The translations under genes and the position numbers were made by a program. Below the pieces are notes generated by a model that made no database searches, was not told the origin of the DNA, and worked only from the letters and a program-made list of their open reading frames with translations. A stretch of 64,000 nt of DNA from Typha latifolia (lineage: Eukaryota; Streptophyta; Magnoliopsida; Poales; Typhaceae), in NCBI GenBank assembly GCA_019914945.1, contig CM034106.1, forward strand, positions 2,046,001 to 2,110,000. The letters run 5' to 3'. Below are positions 10,376 to 24,230 of the stretch, in pieces. Position 1 is the first letter of the stretch. Every line of letters starts with the position of its first letter.

Positions 10376-13035
10376 CAGACAGATTTCGGCGAAAAGGATA
10401 GATTATATATTCAACTGCGTCACTGCAAGAACAAAGAAAAGTCATTATATCACACTTGAAACAAAATAAGAGTGGACCACATAGAGCACATTGCAGCAAT
10501 ATATGGAGGACAAAAACATGTATGCATATGTATGATTATATAGTCAACTGCATCACTGCAAGCACAAAGAAGTCATTCTATCACACTTGAAACAAAATAA
10601 GAGTTGACCACATAGAGCACATTGCAGCAATATATGGAGGGCAAAAACATGTATGTATATGTATGTCTCTATTTGTGTCTAATTGTCTATAGTTTAAAGA
10701 CATAAGTTTGGGTGTCTGTTTGTGTAACCTTCAGTAAAATCAGTATGATATCATATTTTTCACTTTCCCTACAGAGCTTATAAATCTTTGATATAGCTCC
10801 ATAAAGAAAAAAACAACAAGCATTCCACTAAAGATCATCTACACTATGATAAGCATGAAGCATCATGACACAGATATAAGCTTTATGTAAGGCAGTTGAA
10901 TGGGAACATCTCCAAGTGTCACTATAATGTAGTAACAACTAGGTTGGCCTTGGGCTTTGCAGTCAAACGTTGTTGGGAAGGAAGTTGGACTCTACGTAGC
11001 TTGGATGCTTAAAAAACCTCATAATGCAGCAACCACATAGATAGAAGAAACCAAGAACTGAAGTGATGACTAGCACCAACAAGAAATAACTCAGATCTTA
11101 GTTGAAGGCAGCTTGGCAGGGATCAATAAATTCCTTTTCCCCCAAAATCTTCAAGAAAATCTACGAATTAAAATGCTGTTGTTTCACAGGATAGGGGGAA
11201 GGAGCAATAAATGGGAGGATGCATTTAAGAACTTATATACTTATCTACAAAATACATAATGACATATTATTAATTAGCATTATGTAGCACCTAAAGGAGA
11301 GCTAGTAAGTTCAAGAATATGAACTTGAAAATGAGAACAAATAATTTGACTTAAAAAGCAAGGGCAGTTCATATGTTTTCTCAATACAGGGTGGAAAACT
11401 GAAAGAAAAAAAAAATGAAACAGAAATGGTATTCTCTTACAAATAAAGTAGACTTCAAAATTGATCCCTTCTTGTGCCCAACGTATAATAATCAGACAAA
11501 AGGATTGCATGACCTTATTTCATTGGCTATGGAGATCATCATTCTTCAAATAACAAGAATTCAAGGGAATCTTTACTGAGCTTAATAACTAACTCCACTC
11601 GCCTATACTCACCTATCTTCCAATCCAACTACGTTAGAGGATTAGCTAGTACTGTGGAATGAACAACAAAACAGCAAGTCAACAAACAGTGAAGAAAGCT
11701 TCAAATCCCTCTAGGTTCTCATTGAAGGTGTAATAAACCATCGTACTAGTTCCACTGGCCAATTTTCTGAATATTGGACTAGACGAAAGAGGAAATTAGT
11801 CATTTCAGTCAAGGCTTCGGCTTCAGTTCAATTCAAGCAAAAAATAATAAAGTTTCAGACCATTTCGATCATTCTTCGTTTGGTTTCAAAAGTTTTGATT
11901 TATGTATTAACTAAAATTATCCTAGAAATTTTAAATGTAAAACGGAAAAAAGAAGAAGGGAAAGTAGTATATCACTATTTCTCCCTTAAAACTGATAACA
12001 TAAATGAAAAATCAAAAGCCAAAAACACTATTAGGGAAAGAGGGAAGTGTACTCAGTACAGGCAAACTCCATCTAAGCCGTCCATCCAAGTAACCTTCAG
12101 ATGCGCACCAACTCATTAATTGTGCACACCAGGATCACAACTGCTCTAATTTACTGGGTCTCTTGTATCCTATTTCGGGCACAATTGTGGTTATCGAATG
12201 TACACAATCGATGCACTAGCGCATATCTGATGGTGCGCCTGGATGGACCTAGATCAGTTAGCTGCATTGAAGCCTCTCTCTAAAAAGACAGGCTCATACT
12301 ATCTAAGTCAAGAGAGGATAAAAATGCCTAATGCCCAAAGGGTTGTAGTGTAGGAATCCCTCAAATCTCTTCCAAGAGTCAGGTAGTTTTCCGGCACAGC
12401 TATGTAGTCCCTCTGCTCCTATTACCCTGTTCCTCCTATCACTATTGGAACCCTCGCCAACTACTATCAATAAACACTCTCTTTTCCTTACTAGTCCTAA
12501 CTCTCAACTGCCATTGACCATCGTCAGAAGACATATAGCGAGAGAACTGATACTTGACTTCTCCCTCACTCCATGGTCATAAAAAAACATCAAATTACAA
12601 AAGTTTCTTTCCTATAAACTAATAGGAAACATCTAATAAAGTTCACTTATTTACCACATGTTTTCCACAAAGTAAAATCTTGGCGCGCCCCAAACGAATC
12701 CCTCGACAAATTCCCCAACTTAGCCCGCACCCCCTAAAGCAAATCCCACCATTAACCGCCCCCCAAAAAACCATTAGCAACAAGCATACAAATCAAGAAA
12801 CAGAAGTAATATAACCTATTCGGATTAATTTGAGAATCTAATCGTAGAGAGAGCGATTGAGAAGCAGTCGAAGAAGACGGACCTCAACCCTAGAGAGATA
12901 AAGAAGAGAGAGAAAGCGGTAAACAACGGCAGAGACGACGGCTGGGATCCTCCCGTGAGAGGGGAGGGGCGACGGAAGTCTCCAGACGCTTCTAAGCCGT
13001 TGGCTTGACGTTCTCTTCTCTGTTCTCTTCTCTGC
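10376..13035 (-). other. DnaJ 5' leader: two untranslated exons and a 2.46-kb leader intron
   Basis: A short leader piece (10376-10422) precedes the ATG and starts after a tcttgcag acceptor. A donor (ttgag/gtccgtc) at 12881-12882 would make 12883 to about 13035 the first untranslated exon. That exon is purine-rich on the minus strand and includes a telo-box-like ctagggtt. A TATC repeat at about 13034-13053 marks the promoter edge. The intron between them is AT-rich and has no gene-like frame. Transcript data are lacking, so the outer end is approximate. Confidence 0.5.
10401..10665. repeat. 133-bp tandem duplication over the leader-intron acceptor
   Basis: 10401-10533 is repeated at 10534-10665 with a handful of changes (for example tcaactgcgtcac against tcaactgcatcac). 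The unit contains the 3' splice acceptor of the DnaJ leader intron (10423-10424 on the minus strand), so a second copy of that acceptor lies 133 bases upstream. Confidence 0.9.
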
Positions 13036-16000
13036 TATCTATCTATCTATCTACTTTCCACCAACAATGGAGATGACGAGTGGATGTGAGCCGTCGGATT
13101 GGATGTATGATGTTGTGAATGTGCTGGGCTTATATTGGATTTCTTTATATTGGATGTATGATGTATGATGTTTGGTTGCTACTTCCTTAAAAAAAAGTGA
13201 GAAAAATATTCACTTTCAAGAACTTCTCTAAGTCTAATATTTAATTATAAATATTAAATTAAAAAATTTATTTTTTTTAACTTAACAAAAAATAGTTTTA
13301 TTTTTTCTTTTTGATTTCTTTATTTTTATAAAAAAAAAAGAGTAATTTTACTGTGAAATGAGACACTTTCTAACAACCAAACACACTTTGAAAATAAATT
13401 TTTATATTTTGTATTTATTATCACCTATATAGTTACACTATGAATTTTGGATTATTTTTTGATAGTTTGTGAGCTCTAGACTAATTAAGCAGACAATTGG
13501 ATTAATACATTTTTATATATAGGTTGGACAATTGAATTACACATTATTACAAAATAGGCTGTAATGGGATCGAAACGATATATACATAGAACTCTAGTAA
13601 AATAATCTACTATAATAACCATAATGTTCATAACGCAATTTAAACCTTTGAACCATGACATCTATCATGAGCTAGTGGAACTCGACAACTGAATTATAAC
13701 GGCAACTTAAATTTTGAAATTCACTGCCATAATTTTTATTTTGTTATAACATATGTTAACTTAATCAAATATTTTTGACTAGTTTACTTTCATTGTCAAA
13801 GAGTATTATCGCTTTACAATAAACTTTAATTTAGTAGACTTCACCTTGATTAAAATATGAAGAACTTGCACTTTTGTATTTCAAGTTCCTCTCTTAATCT
13901 TCATCAAACTACACTTTCCTTTATATATCTCTCAAGAGGAAAATAAATGAATCTAAGAATACATTATCTCGGACTTAAATTTCAGCTTTGATTCATCGAT
14001 TCAAAATATATAGATCATATTAGAATGTTTATTCTTTTCGTGCAAAATGAACTAAATTTGCCGCATACTAATGAAAGTCATTTAAAGTATGTTCGAAACG
14101 CACGTCAAATGTTAAAAGTTTGTTCAAATGTCTGTAGGACATTATGTTATAGCTCATATAGTAAACTAGTAAAATTATATCATGACTCACTTTGTTTAGA
14201 CAGAAATTTATTAATTACAAAAATTAATAAAATTTCTCTGGCAATTTTGTGGTAGAATAAAAATTTTCTAAATATGCAATTTCTTGCAATACATCACCTA
14301 ATAGAACTAAGCACATAGCTTTCTTTAAAAATCTATCAAATCTAAATGATAATATTTTGTGTTAAATACATTTTATCCCTATACTTATGCTAAAAATCAA
14401 TTTATCTCTTGTTACATTTGTACTTCAAAAAAATCTCAAACAAGTCCTTATACTTATGACTAAATTGAGACCCTTAGTTTTTCTATTCAAATTAATAGAG
14501 CACGCTCAAAATATTTCAAAATTAAATGGCGAGCTAAATTCCCTCCATTTTTACTAAATCCCTCCATTTCAAAAATATTTCTCTCTTATATAACCATTTT
14601 TTTTTCTTCAAAAAATATCCACATATTTTATTCTCTTTCTTTCTAGATTGTGTCAACTATATGAAGTTTAGTAGTTATATCACAATTAAGAACAAGACAA
14701 ATATGGGTTAACAAAAATTAGATCAGAATCCATTTATTTTGTTGCCTAATAAACATGAGGGGGCCATTTTGATTATTTGAATGCATTCCATTAACTTTAA
14801 CTATTACATAGTAATATAGCTTAAAAAGGCCATCACTTTTGAAGAAATTATTTTATATTTCATTCTCCTAAAAAATAAATTGTGAAATGAATAGAAGCCA
14901 CTAATAGAGAGCAAGTTTGTAAACCATTAATCACATAGCAACATATTTAGAAAAACTAAGTGACTGCATACTTAGTAGAACCATAATACTTTAATAAATG
15001 ATTTAAAAACTATTCTTAAATAGTAATAAGTTTTGCTAAGTATATCAAATTTGTCAAAAACTCACATTATTTGTCTAAAAAGATTATTTCTTTTATTTGA
15101 CAAGTGCAATATTTTTAATCTTTAGCTGTATTAACTGCGTAATAGAAAAATTAATAGTAGGTGATTTTGTGTAATATCATTCCCTATATTTATATCCTTC
15201 TTTAGAAAATACTTCTCTTTTTTTAACTACTTTTTTTGCTAGTCCATAACAAGATTCTCTTTTCTATCTATTTATTTTCTAAGAGAATTGTTCTTCACCT
15301 ATCATTCTACCTTTATAGAAATAAATATATATATATATATATATAGTGCATAATGTCGGAATATTCATCTATGATTAATATGGAATGTTTGCATAAAAAA
15401 ACCATAAAATTTTGGTAATAACAAGAATAATTTATTGCGAATATTCTTTATATAAATCGTGTGCTCTTCATTATAAAGAAAATGTGCAAATGTAGTAGAA
15501 GAGCTCAATCTTCTTGTTCTTTTGTTGAAATTTTAAGCCAAAACTAAGATACAATTTGAGATCAGTCCAAGCCAAGTCTATGAAAGCATCCCACCAAAGC
15601 CTAACAATAGAGTAGATCTAGCCAAACTATTAACAATATAGTTTAAAGATCTATCAATAAAAGAAAAATGTAAACTTAGTAGACTCCCACCAAATCTCTT
15701 TTATAAGCTACTCCATGTAAGAAGGAAAAAAAAAGAAATCACATTCTCATTAAGAATAATCACCACATCCTTGGCATTAGTTTTAATATTAATATCAAGT
15801 AAAATAGACTTTGAGTTTACCTTTAAAAACTAAGTCTACTAAATCTTGCCACAGCACTGAACTCTTTTTGCAATGCTCGCTAAGGCTGAAGCAATATTTC
15901 TATCCAAATCCTAAAATATCTTGTTATTACTAAAATTTAAAGGTTTTTTTTTTGGGTAAAAGTATCCCTATTATTATTAGAGGGTTCTTATTTGCAAATT

Positions 16001-17740
16001 CTATTATCTAGAAAAGGACTTCATTTGCAAATGTCTAAACATCAGCAAGAGGTTTTAACTTTTAATTAGCAAAGCAAACAATGGAAGCCCAAAATAGCAA
16101 TAAAAGGCCATTGCAGGCCTAGCCCAGTTCTTGCTTTTATAATAGACCTACCCATATTACCTTATGATGAAGGGAAATTTATAAACAGCATCCTATATTT
16201 TGGATTTATTATCTTGTCCTTTATATTCATGTCCAACTTTTAATCTTAAAAGTATGATATAAACCTATAAAAGCAACTTTCTCCCACCAAACTTCTTTCC
16301 CTTTTTTTTCCCTTCCTTTCTTTCCAAAACCTTCTATTAAGTAATGAATCAATAATATATATATATATATATAATTCATTAAGATATATTATCTAGATTA
16401 ACACAAAGCATAAGGAACCTATCATGTCTTTGTGTAGTCTCTCAATCTCCTAAGTCAAGAGAGAGTGAGAGAGGTTTCATATTTTAACAAGTATAGAAGA
16501 AGACATGCTAATGGATAAGATCAGGATAGATGGATGGATAAGATGAAGACTATCTTCTTTTTCCAGGAAAAGAGAAGCAATGAAGCATACTAAATGGTTT
16601 GCTGTTTTCTTTTTCATTTCAAGTTTGTAGATTATTAATACAATACTTATAATTAAATAAATAAACAAACACAATGGAAAGAAGAAATAATGTATCTTAT
16701 CATTAAGACATAATTGTCTGTGTCTGAGACTTAGGTGCAAAGTTAGAAGAATGACCAGTAATTAGAGGTGGACATGTTTGTCATCTAATGAGATGACCTG
16801 GTTAGGCTAACCTAAGAAAGGTTTTTTTTTCATTTATCTTTTAAAAGCACAAAGGCTTAATATATACTAGACAAAAAAATCAACCCTACTTAGATATAAA
16901 ATCAACCCTACTAAATGTTATCGAGATATTGTTTCAAGTCATCGTGTTGCCGTGCTGATCCTTCAAGCCATTGTATCACTGAATCATCAATTGAGCCGAG
17001 TCGTTAGGCCAAGAGATTAAATCACTAAAAAAATATTTCAAGAATAATTGTTTGGGGTTAGAATCGATCCTAGAACCTCCTTGGTCGAAGGAGGTTAATT
17101 ACCTATCAACTTTGCTAAAGTTAGTTAGTAATTATTGAGAAATATTAAATTACATTTGTGTTGTGTCAAAAGACTTCTAGGTACGATGTAAGGATATAAA
17201 TACATGAGATCAATCATTTCTATAATTATTTGCCTTGGATTTGTATGAAGAACCACTAAACTAGGCAAATATTAATTAAAAATACACCCAGATAGAAGAA
17301 ATACTAATTGCTGGAATTTAAATGACAAAATCTCTATCTATTTAAATTAAGTCTATTTTAGGCTTGTTAAAAATAAAAAGAGTGTTAATATATGTATATA
17401 TAAGATAACAATTATTGTTTTTTATCCGTTTAATTTCTTAGAGTAGTTGATGAGTTAACACCAACAAATAAAATACAAATAATACGGAAACAAAAAAGAT
17501 TTATAAAATTTAGTTCTAAAATGAAACAATCTCAATCCTCTAATTTATTTATTTCCTAAGTAACAAGCTCATAGGATAGAAGAAAAAAAACGATAGCCAT
17601 CGCGTCTCTAAATACGCTTGATTGGATAGTTGAACTAACACTTCAACGAGACACGATTAACCCAAATCATTCATATATATAATGTTCTATTAGAATTTTT
17701 TTTATATCAAATATCAATCTCAATGTCTATATAATCTCTA
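13036..17740. other. AT-rich intergenic DNA
   Basis: No frame here resembles a gene. It contains TA microsatellites at 15325-15345 and 16355-16373. Near 14361 there is a half-terminus like that of the MITE at 54248 (gttaaatacattttatcc). Near 16167 there is a stretch like the inverted end of the MITE at 49406 (agggaaatttataaac). These look like broken MITE ends; no complete element was found. Confidence 0.5.
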
Positions 17741-17749
17741 TCATAGAGT

Positions 17750-17985
17750 GATAGGATCGAGACTACATTGGCTCAATCTTCCAATTTCTTCCCTTCTTGG
17801 TGTGGGGACTTCAATCCCTGGGTTCTCTGAAAGTGCCCTAATAAGAAGAGCTGTCACTTGGGGAAAAGAAGCACAACTACTTTTCACCAGAGACAGACAA
17901 TTTATGGGATGAGCATCAGATGCTCAGCTTCAATTATTACCATCAAACCCAACTCACACAGCCCTTTCCTGATTCACTTCTACCA

Positions 17986-18016
<31 letters not shown>

Positions 18017-18460
18017 GGCATCCTTCCTATCTTTATTGCATGCCATGCAAAGCCTCAGGCAAAAACAAGGCAAAGATGGTGTACATAAATGTGCTCATTA
18101 TTATGACAATTCTATATTGCAGTATCTTTTGACTCTTAGCCAAAAGCCAATGAGGACAGTGAGAAATTGGAATTCCTGTATGCTTTTTCTACTGTACTTA
18201 GAGAAGAGGACAAGGAGCTGATCCTGTGGCAAAAGAGAAAAAGGATGCAGCATTGAGTGCACAGTGATGAGTGACTCAATAAATTCTTTTGCATCAAACT
18301 CCCCACCATTTGGTACAAACATCACCATGCCAAGACAATGTGTACTTAAATGTAGAAAAGGGAGAGGGGGGGGGGGGATAAAACAAGGGAAATTTATTAT
18401 GGAACACACCCTCTTTTATTGTTCTTCTTCTTCTCATTATTATTATCATTAAATATGCTA
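17750..18460. other. Lower-AT island, possible non-coding transcript
   Basis: Composition is more balanced than the surroundings, with a (CAG)9 run at 17986-18012 and a G run near 18366-18378. Frames of 60-102 codons exist on both strands but overlap each other, and none resembles a known protein. It could be an unrecognised exon, a non-coding RNA or a fossil gene. Confidence 0.3.
17986..18012. repeat. (CAG)9 trinucleotide repeat
   Basis: Nine uninterrupted CAG units, followed by a degenerate tagtgg. Confidence 0.95.
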
Positions 18461-19259
18461 GATTAAATTTATATTTTAGTTACATTTTTGTCCCCTTGAT
18501 GCAGCATTGTTTTTGAATCAAACTCTGATTTCTTTTTAAGTTCTACTTGAATTTTGTTTTAAAATAGAGAGCCTTTAAATATATAGTAATTTTTTTAATA
18601 TATGATCCCCTTCTCCTCCTGTATGATAATTTTTTATTAAAGAAAAGCATTGGAGATTGTAATATTTAACCTAACATTTGCTAATATAATAGAGCATACT
18701 CTTTCACTTTTTATAAAATAAAAAAAAAAATCTAAATGCCCAATCATAAGTACCCATATTGCATAGTGTTAATGACAATAAGAGTAAAATTAAGATTAAA
18801 AACATTAGAGATGATGGAAGCAACATGTAAGCAGAGAACAACTACCATTAATTATGTATTTTAATGACTCTTTTCTTGAGCCCAATAAGAAGGATGGACC
18901 ATATAATGTCCCACAAAAAGGCCTAAAACCCCTCTTAATTAGCAATATCAGGATACTTGATGCTTATATTTATTCTTAAGAATATTCATCTTGAAGAAGT
19001 GCATTAACTTCCAGTACAAGAAGAGAAAGATCATGCCAAGTTGTCCACTAAAATAAAGAAATTTTGGCATTTCTTAGCTAATGGCATCTCTAAGCAACTT
19101 GCAATTGGAACATTGTGAACAATTTCCATCTTCTCAACAGGAGGTAATGCATCATTAATTAAGCTTAATTCTCCACATATTCTTCTTTAAAACTGAATGA
19201 GATATTTACTATATATATATATATATATAAATAATTAAACAAAGCTTTATTTAAACACA
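18461..19259. other. AT-rich intergenic DNA
   Basis: Nothing recognisable apart from a TA microsatellite at about 19210-19229. Confidence 0.5.
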
Positions 19260-19740
19260 TATTTATGTTACCAAATTTGCAAGCAAACGTGGCGTGCACC
19301 TATTGGGCCTCAACAGCCACGTCAGTGGATGGTGGATTCCTCACGGAAAACCCAACTACCTACTAATAATTATATTATTAATTAAGCCTTAATGATGGGG
19401 GCGCGAGAACCTTCTCAAAGCCGCAACGTGGCGTCGTCGGCGTCCACTCGCGGGGGGGGGGGGGGCGGGGGTATTTTGGGAACGCGTGGGAAAGAGGGCG
19501 ATTGGAGCGCCGGCGAGGGTGGCCGATGGCATCGGGAATTAATCGCCGCGCACGGGAAGAGAGAAAGCGATTGACGCGCAACGTCTAGCTCCCCTCGCCG
19601 GGCCCCACCCTCTGCGGCTTTCCGACGACACTTAATTACGAAAGTACCCCCTGAGGCCATTGTTTTAAAAATATTCCTCGTGTTCAACGTGTGTGATGAC
19701 CCATGGAAATCTTGGTCGAAGTCCAAATGCTAACAGTGCC
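19260..19740. other. GC-rich island with ACGT elements
   Basis: An abrupt GC-rich block in AT-rich DNA. It has ACGT-core sites (gccacgtcag near 19314), a G run (19452-19464) and several CG-rich words. The overlapping frames here run through low-complexity sequence and look unconstrained. It may be a gene remnant, a cis-regulatory block or a decayed first exon; I cannot tell which. Confidence 0.35.
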
Positions 19741-20822
19741 CAAATGCAAAGCTAGACTAGAGGGACACAGATAATTAATTAGGTAAGACTTAAGCTTATC
19801 CACAACTAGATTGATAAGAATAAGAGATAACATCTCTTGATATTATCTTTAACCTCTTAAATATCTACAAAAAATATTTATGAATCTTAGTAGCTAAGAT
19901 AAGATTACGAACACTCTACTCGTAAATGCTAAAGTTAAGTGAATAAAATAATTGAGAACTTCAAAGAAAGCTTGATAAGTCTTTTTGCGACGGATAAAAT
20001 TATTTTTTTCTTTCCTGTAAAATTTTATTTATTAAGTGTCAAAAGTGGCATATGCAATAAAAAAAACTTCTAAGGTTTTAAAACTAGTAAAAATGGTTCC
20101 GTATGCATATCTCTTATATAAAAATGAATATAATAAGCTTCAAGAGCCTAATCTTAGTATTAAGTAAAACCTAAAGTCTTATTTACTTTAGGAATAAGGT
20201 CAATTCTAGAATAGATACTTCTTTGTTATCCCAAAATAAAGTTTTATTCTAAAAATTACTATTATTTTCATCTTATATCAATAAAGTAAAAGAAAAAAAA
20301 TAGGAAAAAATTATTTTATTTTTTTATAAAATTACTATATAGATATATGTTAACGTCTCTATTTAACAACTATTTAACAATCTATATAAAATAGAATAAG
20401 GATATTATTATTATTATAAAAAGATCAAATTAAATAAGAGCTATTGAATTAGTAGTTTTAGGTATAATGGAGACATTCCCAAACTATAATAGTAATTAAA
20501 TAGTCCTAGGTGTTGCAATGTTAAGTCTTATGTTAGCCACTATGCACTATTTTATACAATGATACTATGAAAGAGAAAGACTAGACAAATGATATTCTTA
20601 TCTATTAGGATACATTAGAGTATATTCCATCAAGAAGCATTAGGATCATAATAATTAATTGAGTCTTATCATTTGGTATCATATTTGGTGGGCACTCTAA
20701 ATTAGTCCCACCTAATTAAAAATGTAGGATTTCTTCTTTATTTTGGGTGTATATATACCTCTTAAAAATCCTCCTCTATTTGTTGTAAGGATACCATTTA
20801 TTATCATTTTTTATAACTATAT

Positions 20823-21018
20823 ATTAAAATAAATTTTCAGCTCTGAATTACATCGTCATCGTCAGTTTAACTACGATATCATTAAATTCTTATTTTTCTC
20901 ATAAACAAAATAAAATATGAATTAAAATAAATTTTCAGCTCTGAATTACATCGTCATCGTCAGTTTAACTACGATATCATTAAATTCTTATTTTTCTCAT
21001 AAACAAAATAAAATATGA
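20823..21018. repeat. 98-bp perfect tandem duplication
   Basis: 20823-20920 is repeated exactly at 20921-21018 (attaaaataaattttcagc start), and the first 8 bases follow again at 21019. The lack of differences points to a recent event. Confidence 0.95.
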
Positions 21019-21599
21019 ATTAAAATCGTCACTCATTTTACAATTATAAGATTAAAAAAATGGCTTTGCGTGTGTGAATAAAATGCAGCTGTTTGTTATT
21101 TAAGAGCCCATAGGTTATAAGCTCGATACTAGGGTCAATCGCCCCCGATAATTTAGCTAGATGATTATGAAAAATATCAGAATGTTAGAAAAGCTTTTAG
21201 AGTAATTAGTGAGTTATCGTGGTATCAAAATAGAGTTTCTAAATTTGAATCATGCGATACTCATCCGTAATTTAAATTATAAAATCTTTAATTATCTAAA
21301 ATAAGATTATTTCTTACACTCATTGAGTAATCTTACCTATCTTCTGCTAATGGTTGGCCCTTGCTATTCATAAAATATCAAATTGATAGGGGTGTAAATA
21401 CAAATAAGAAATTTTAAAATATAGAAATGAAACGCTAACATTTAAATCTTGATTTTATTTTATTTTTAATAAATTATGAGTTAGTAGACTTTCTCAATAT
21501 ATAATTTGATAACCAAGTCAATTTTCTTAGAAAATAAATTAATATAAAACAAACTTAAAATAATATATCGAGAGATAAAATTAATTAAACGTCAATCTC

Positions 21600-22060
21600 A
21601 ACGTCCCCACGGAGCGAATCGAATCCTATCAATTATTTAAGTCCTATTAGATTCGGCTCCTAACCTTTTATCACATCCTCCGATGCGCAGCGCGGAGTAC
21701 ATTAATACCCCTCCAAGTACCAGCAGTGTTACGAGCAGCAGGGGGGTATTTTCGTCATTTCATTCGTCGGCGAGGGTATAATCTTCTCTCCCGACACCGC
21801 ATAATTAATTACCGCAGGCGTCCAAAAGGTCCGGGGACCGCTCTATCCTCACCGCCGCGGGCACCACGACGTCACGCCACGTGGCCAAGTTCTGTAGAGC
21901 ACGAGGATGGGGACCACCTCGGGACCGGAGCCCCGGAGCCAGTGGAGTAAGTGGGTGCAAAGGTGGGGGACCACTCCACTTCCGGATGACGCATTTAAAA
22001 GCTAATCAAGTGGTCCGTCCGTCAACCCGTTTGGTTTCACGGCTCTAGTAAACGACGGAG
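21600..22060. other. GC-rich island with G-box
   Basis: A second isolated GC-rich block, holding gacgtcacgccacgtggcc (two ACGT cores, one of them a CACGTG G-box) near 21868-21886 and several ggaccac words. Its frames look random. It lies about 3 kb upstream of the KNOX start, so a distal regulatory role is possible but unproven. Confidence 0.35.
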
Positions 22061-24230
22061 GTAATCTTTCATTTCACACCCTTTTAGTTGTGTTTATTTC
22101 TTCCGAAATTGAATCAAAATAAACCTATAATATAGGGTGTAAAATGAAAATATCTTTTTCTTTGATAAATATTCCAATCCTTTGATAAAAATATCTCAAA
22201 TTTGAGATGATGATTTCTTCTTCTTTTTTTGTGAAATATTTTATAGTTTGAAAATAGGATGTGAAATAGACCTTTTCCCCCCAAAGAAAATGACAAATTT
22301 TGCTTTGCCTATTTCTTTACTATGATGGAAAGATACTCCTTGTGGTCCCAAATTTTATTAGAATTATTAATTAGGACCACAAACCAACTGACCTTGGCTT
22401 CTCAAGTACAAGCACATACATATCAACTATTGCCTATTTCTTACGTAGACTTCGTCGTCTATTTTTCCTTACATATTAATCCTCTTAATTATGTAAAATT
22501 TTCTAATACCCCCTTCCGTTAGTTATCCGTTAGAATTTTTTTAACTTAAAGATATGATTAATTAAAGAGAGAAAACTAAAACTTACTGGTAAAATAATTT
22601 ACGTGACGATATATTATAGTTCTGAGGTTTATATATATATATATATATATATACTCTAATAATTGTTGTTATTTTGATTATATGTTAGGTTGGACGAAGA
22701 GTGTTACCTAACTTAATTAAAGTTAATATTGATGACTTGATTCATATTAATTATGCTAGACATATGAGTTGAAAGATTCTCTGTTTGAATCATAATGACA
22801 CTGGTTTAGTTGAGACACTATTAAATTCTCACCTTTTTAAATAAAAAATTAATCTAAACATATGCACTATTGTGAGTGCCTAGAAAAATCCAAACATCTT
22901 AAAACAAGTGTCCAATTTAGGGGTTTTTTTAATGGGAAAATAGTTTTTCTTTAATGAAGGGTACCTAACACTAATATCCACCAATTTTTTTTTTATAGAT
23001 ATATTTTTATCTCAATCACATAAGATATCCTATATATATACATGCATGAGAACCGTCAAGTAAAAACTCGATAATTTGAAATGCTTTTATCTTCCATTTC
23101 GGTCGTGATATTGATCATAATACTCGATGTATGTATGTATTCTTGTTCTTTGTACTTTTTAGTCGAGATGATTTGGTGATAGAAAAGAAAGAAAAAAGTT
23201 AGAGAAACTAAAGTGATTTCTATTCAAACAAATAATATTTCTAGGATATAAAGAACACCTTAACCTAAATTTTGCAATCTAATCAAAAGTTTATAGAGTT
23301 TTAACAATAATAATAATAATAATAATTCAAAATGATTAGTGGTTGATGCTTAACCATGGCTTTTTCTGATCACAAGATATTTCTTCACAAATTATCAGGA
23401 TTAGTCAAATGATGAGACAGATGTTCTCTTCTCATTAATCCCATGAACAACAACAATAAATAAATAAAAAATAAATAATATTGTTAGTCATCAATCTTAG
23501 ATATCACCAAGACTATAATTTGGCACCATATCCTAATAATTTGTAGCTTTATTGAGTTGTTTATCATATAATATGCATTAAGCTAACACTTGTTAAAAAT
23601 AAACAACAATAGAAATTCCAACTATCATATTCATTAATAAATATTTGGCATCACATTTCCTTGAGACAACTAAATTATCTATTTTTGAATTGTTTTAATA
23701 AAACCTTATTCTTTTGATAAATTTGTATATTAAAATTTTTTCAGTATATTTGTCAAAAATCACTTTAAAATTGTATATCTTTTTATTTTATTTTAATAAT
23801 CTCCTTATTTTTTTCTTATATCGGTTAAGTTATTACATTAAAGATACTTTTAGTCAAATAGCATTGTATGAAAATATTAAACAAATAAATAGCTTAGGCT
23901 AAATTATATGGAAAATTGTAATTTACCCAAAATTTGTTTTAAATTATAAAATTAGCTTAATTACCCCTGTTAAAATATAGTCTGATTTAAAAATGAAAGG
24001 AAAAATTTAGTTAATTTGACGATTTATTTTATTTAGGGAGGAAAATATTGAGCTAATAGAACACCTGAGTATTTGGATGAAAATTTTAATTGTTACAATT
24101 TGTCTACCGTTTTATTCTCCAGGGTTTCATATCATATTGGATCACAACGCAGGGCTTAAAATGCAATTTAGCCACAGAAAAAATCTAGGAAAAAACTTGA
24201 CGGTCGCCGTTAAGGACAAGCCTAACGGTT
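22061..24230. other. AT-rich intergenic DNA upstream of the KNOX gene
   Basis: Holds a TA microsatellite (22630-22653), an (ATA)n run near 23308-23325 and short AT-rich frames without similarity that I recognise. No gene seen. Confidence 0.5.

Noticed and set aside
12050..12290. Possible small MITE (gtccatcc / ggatggac ends)
   Set aside because: The inverted words are short and do not extend, and no flanking duplication was found.
18101..18409. 102-codon minus-strand frame
   Set aside because: No domain recognised and a poly-Pro run derived from the G tract; kept only as part of the unassigned island.
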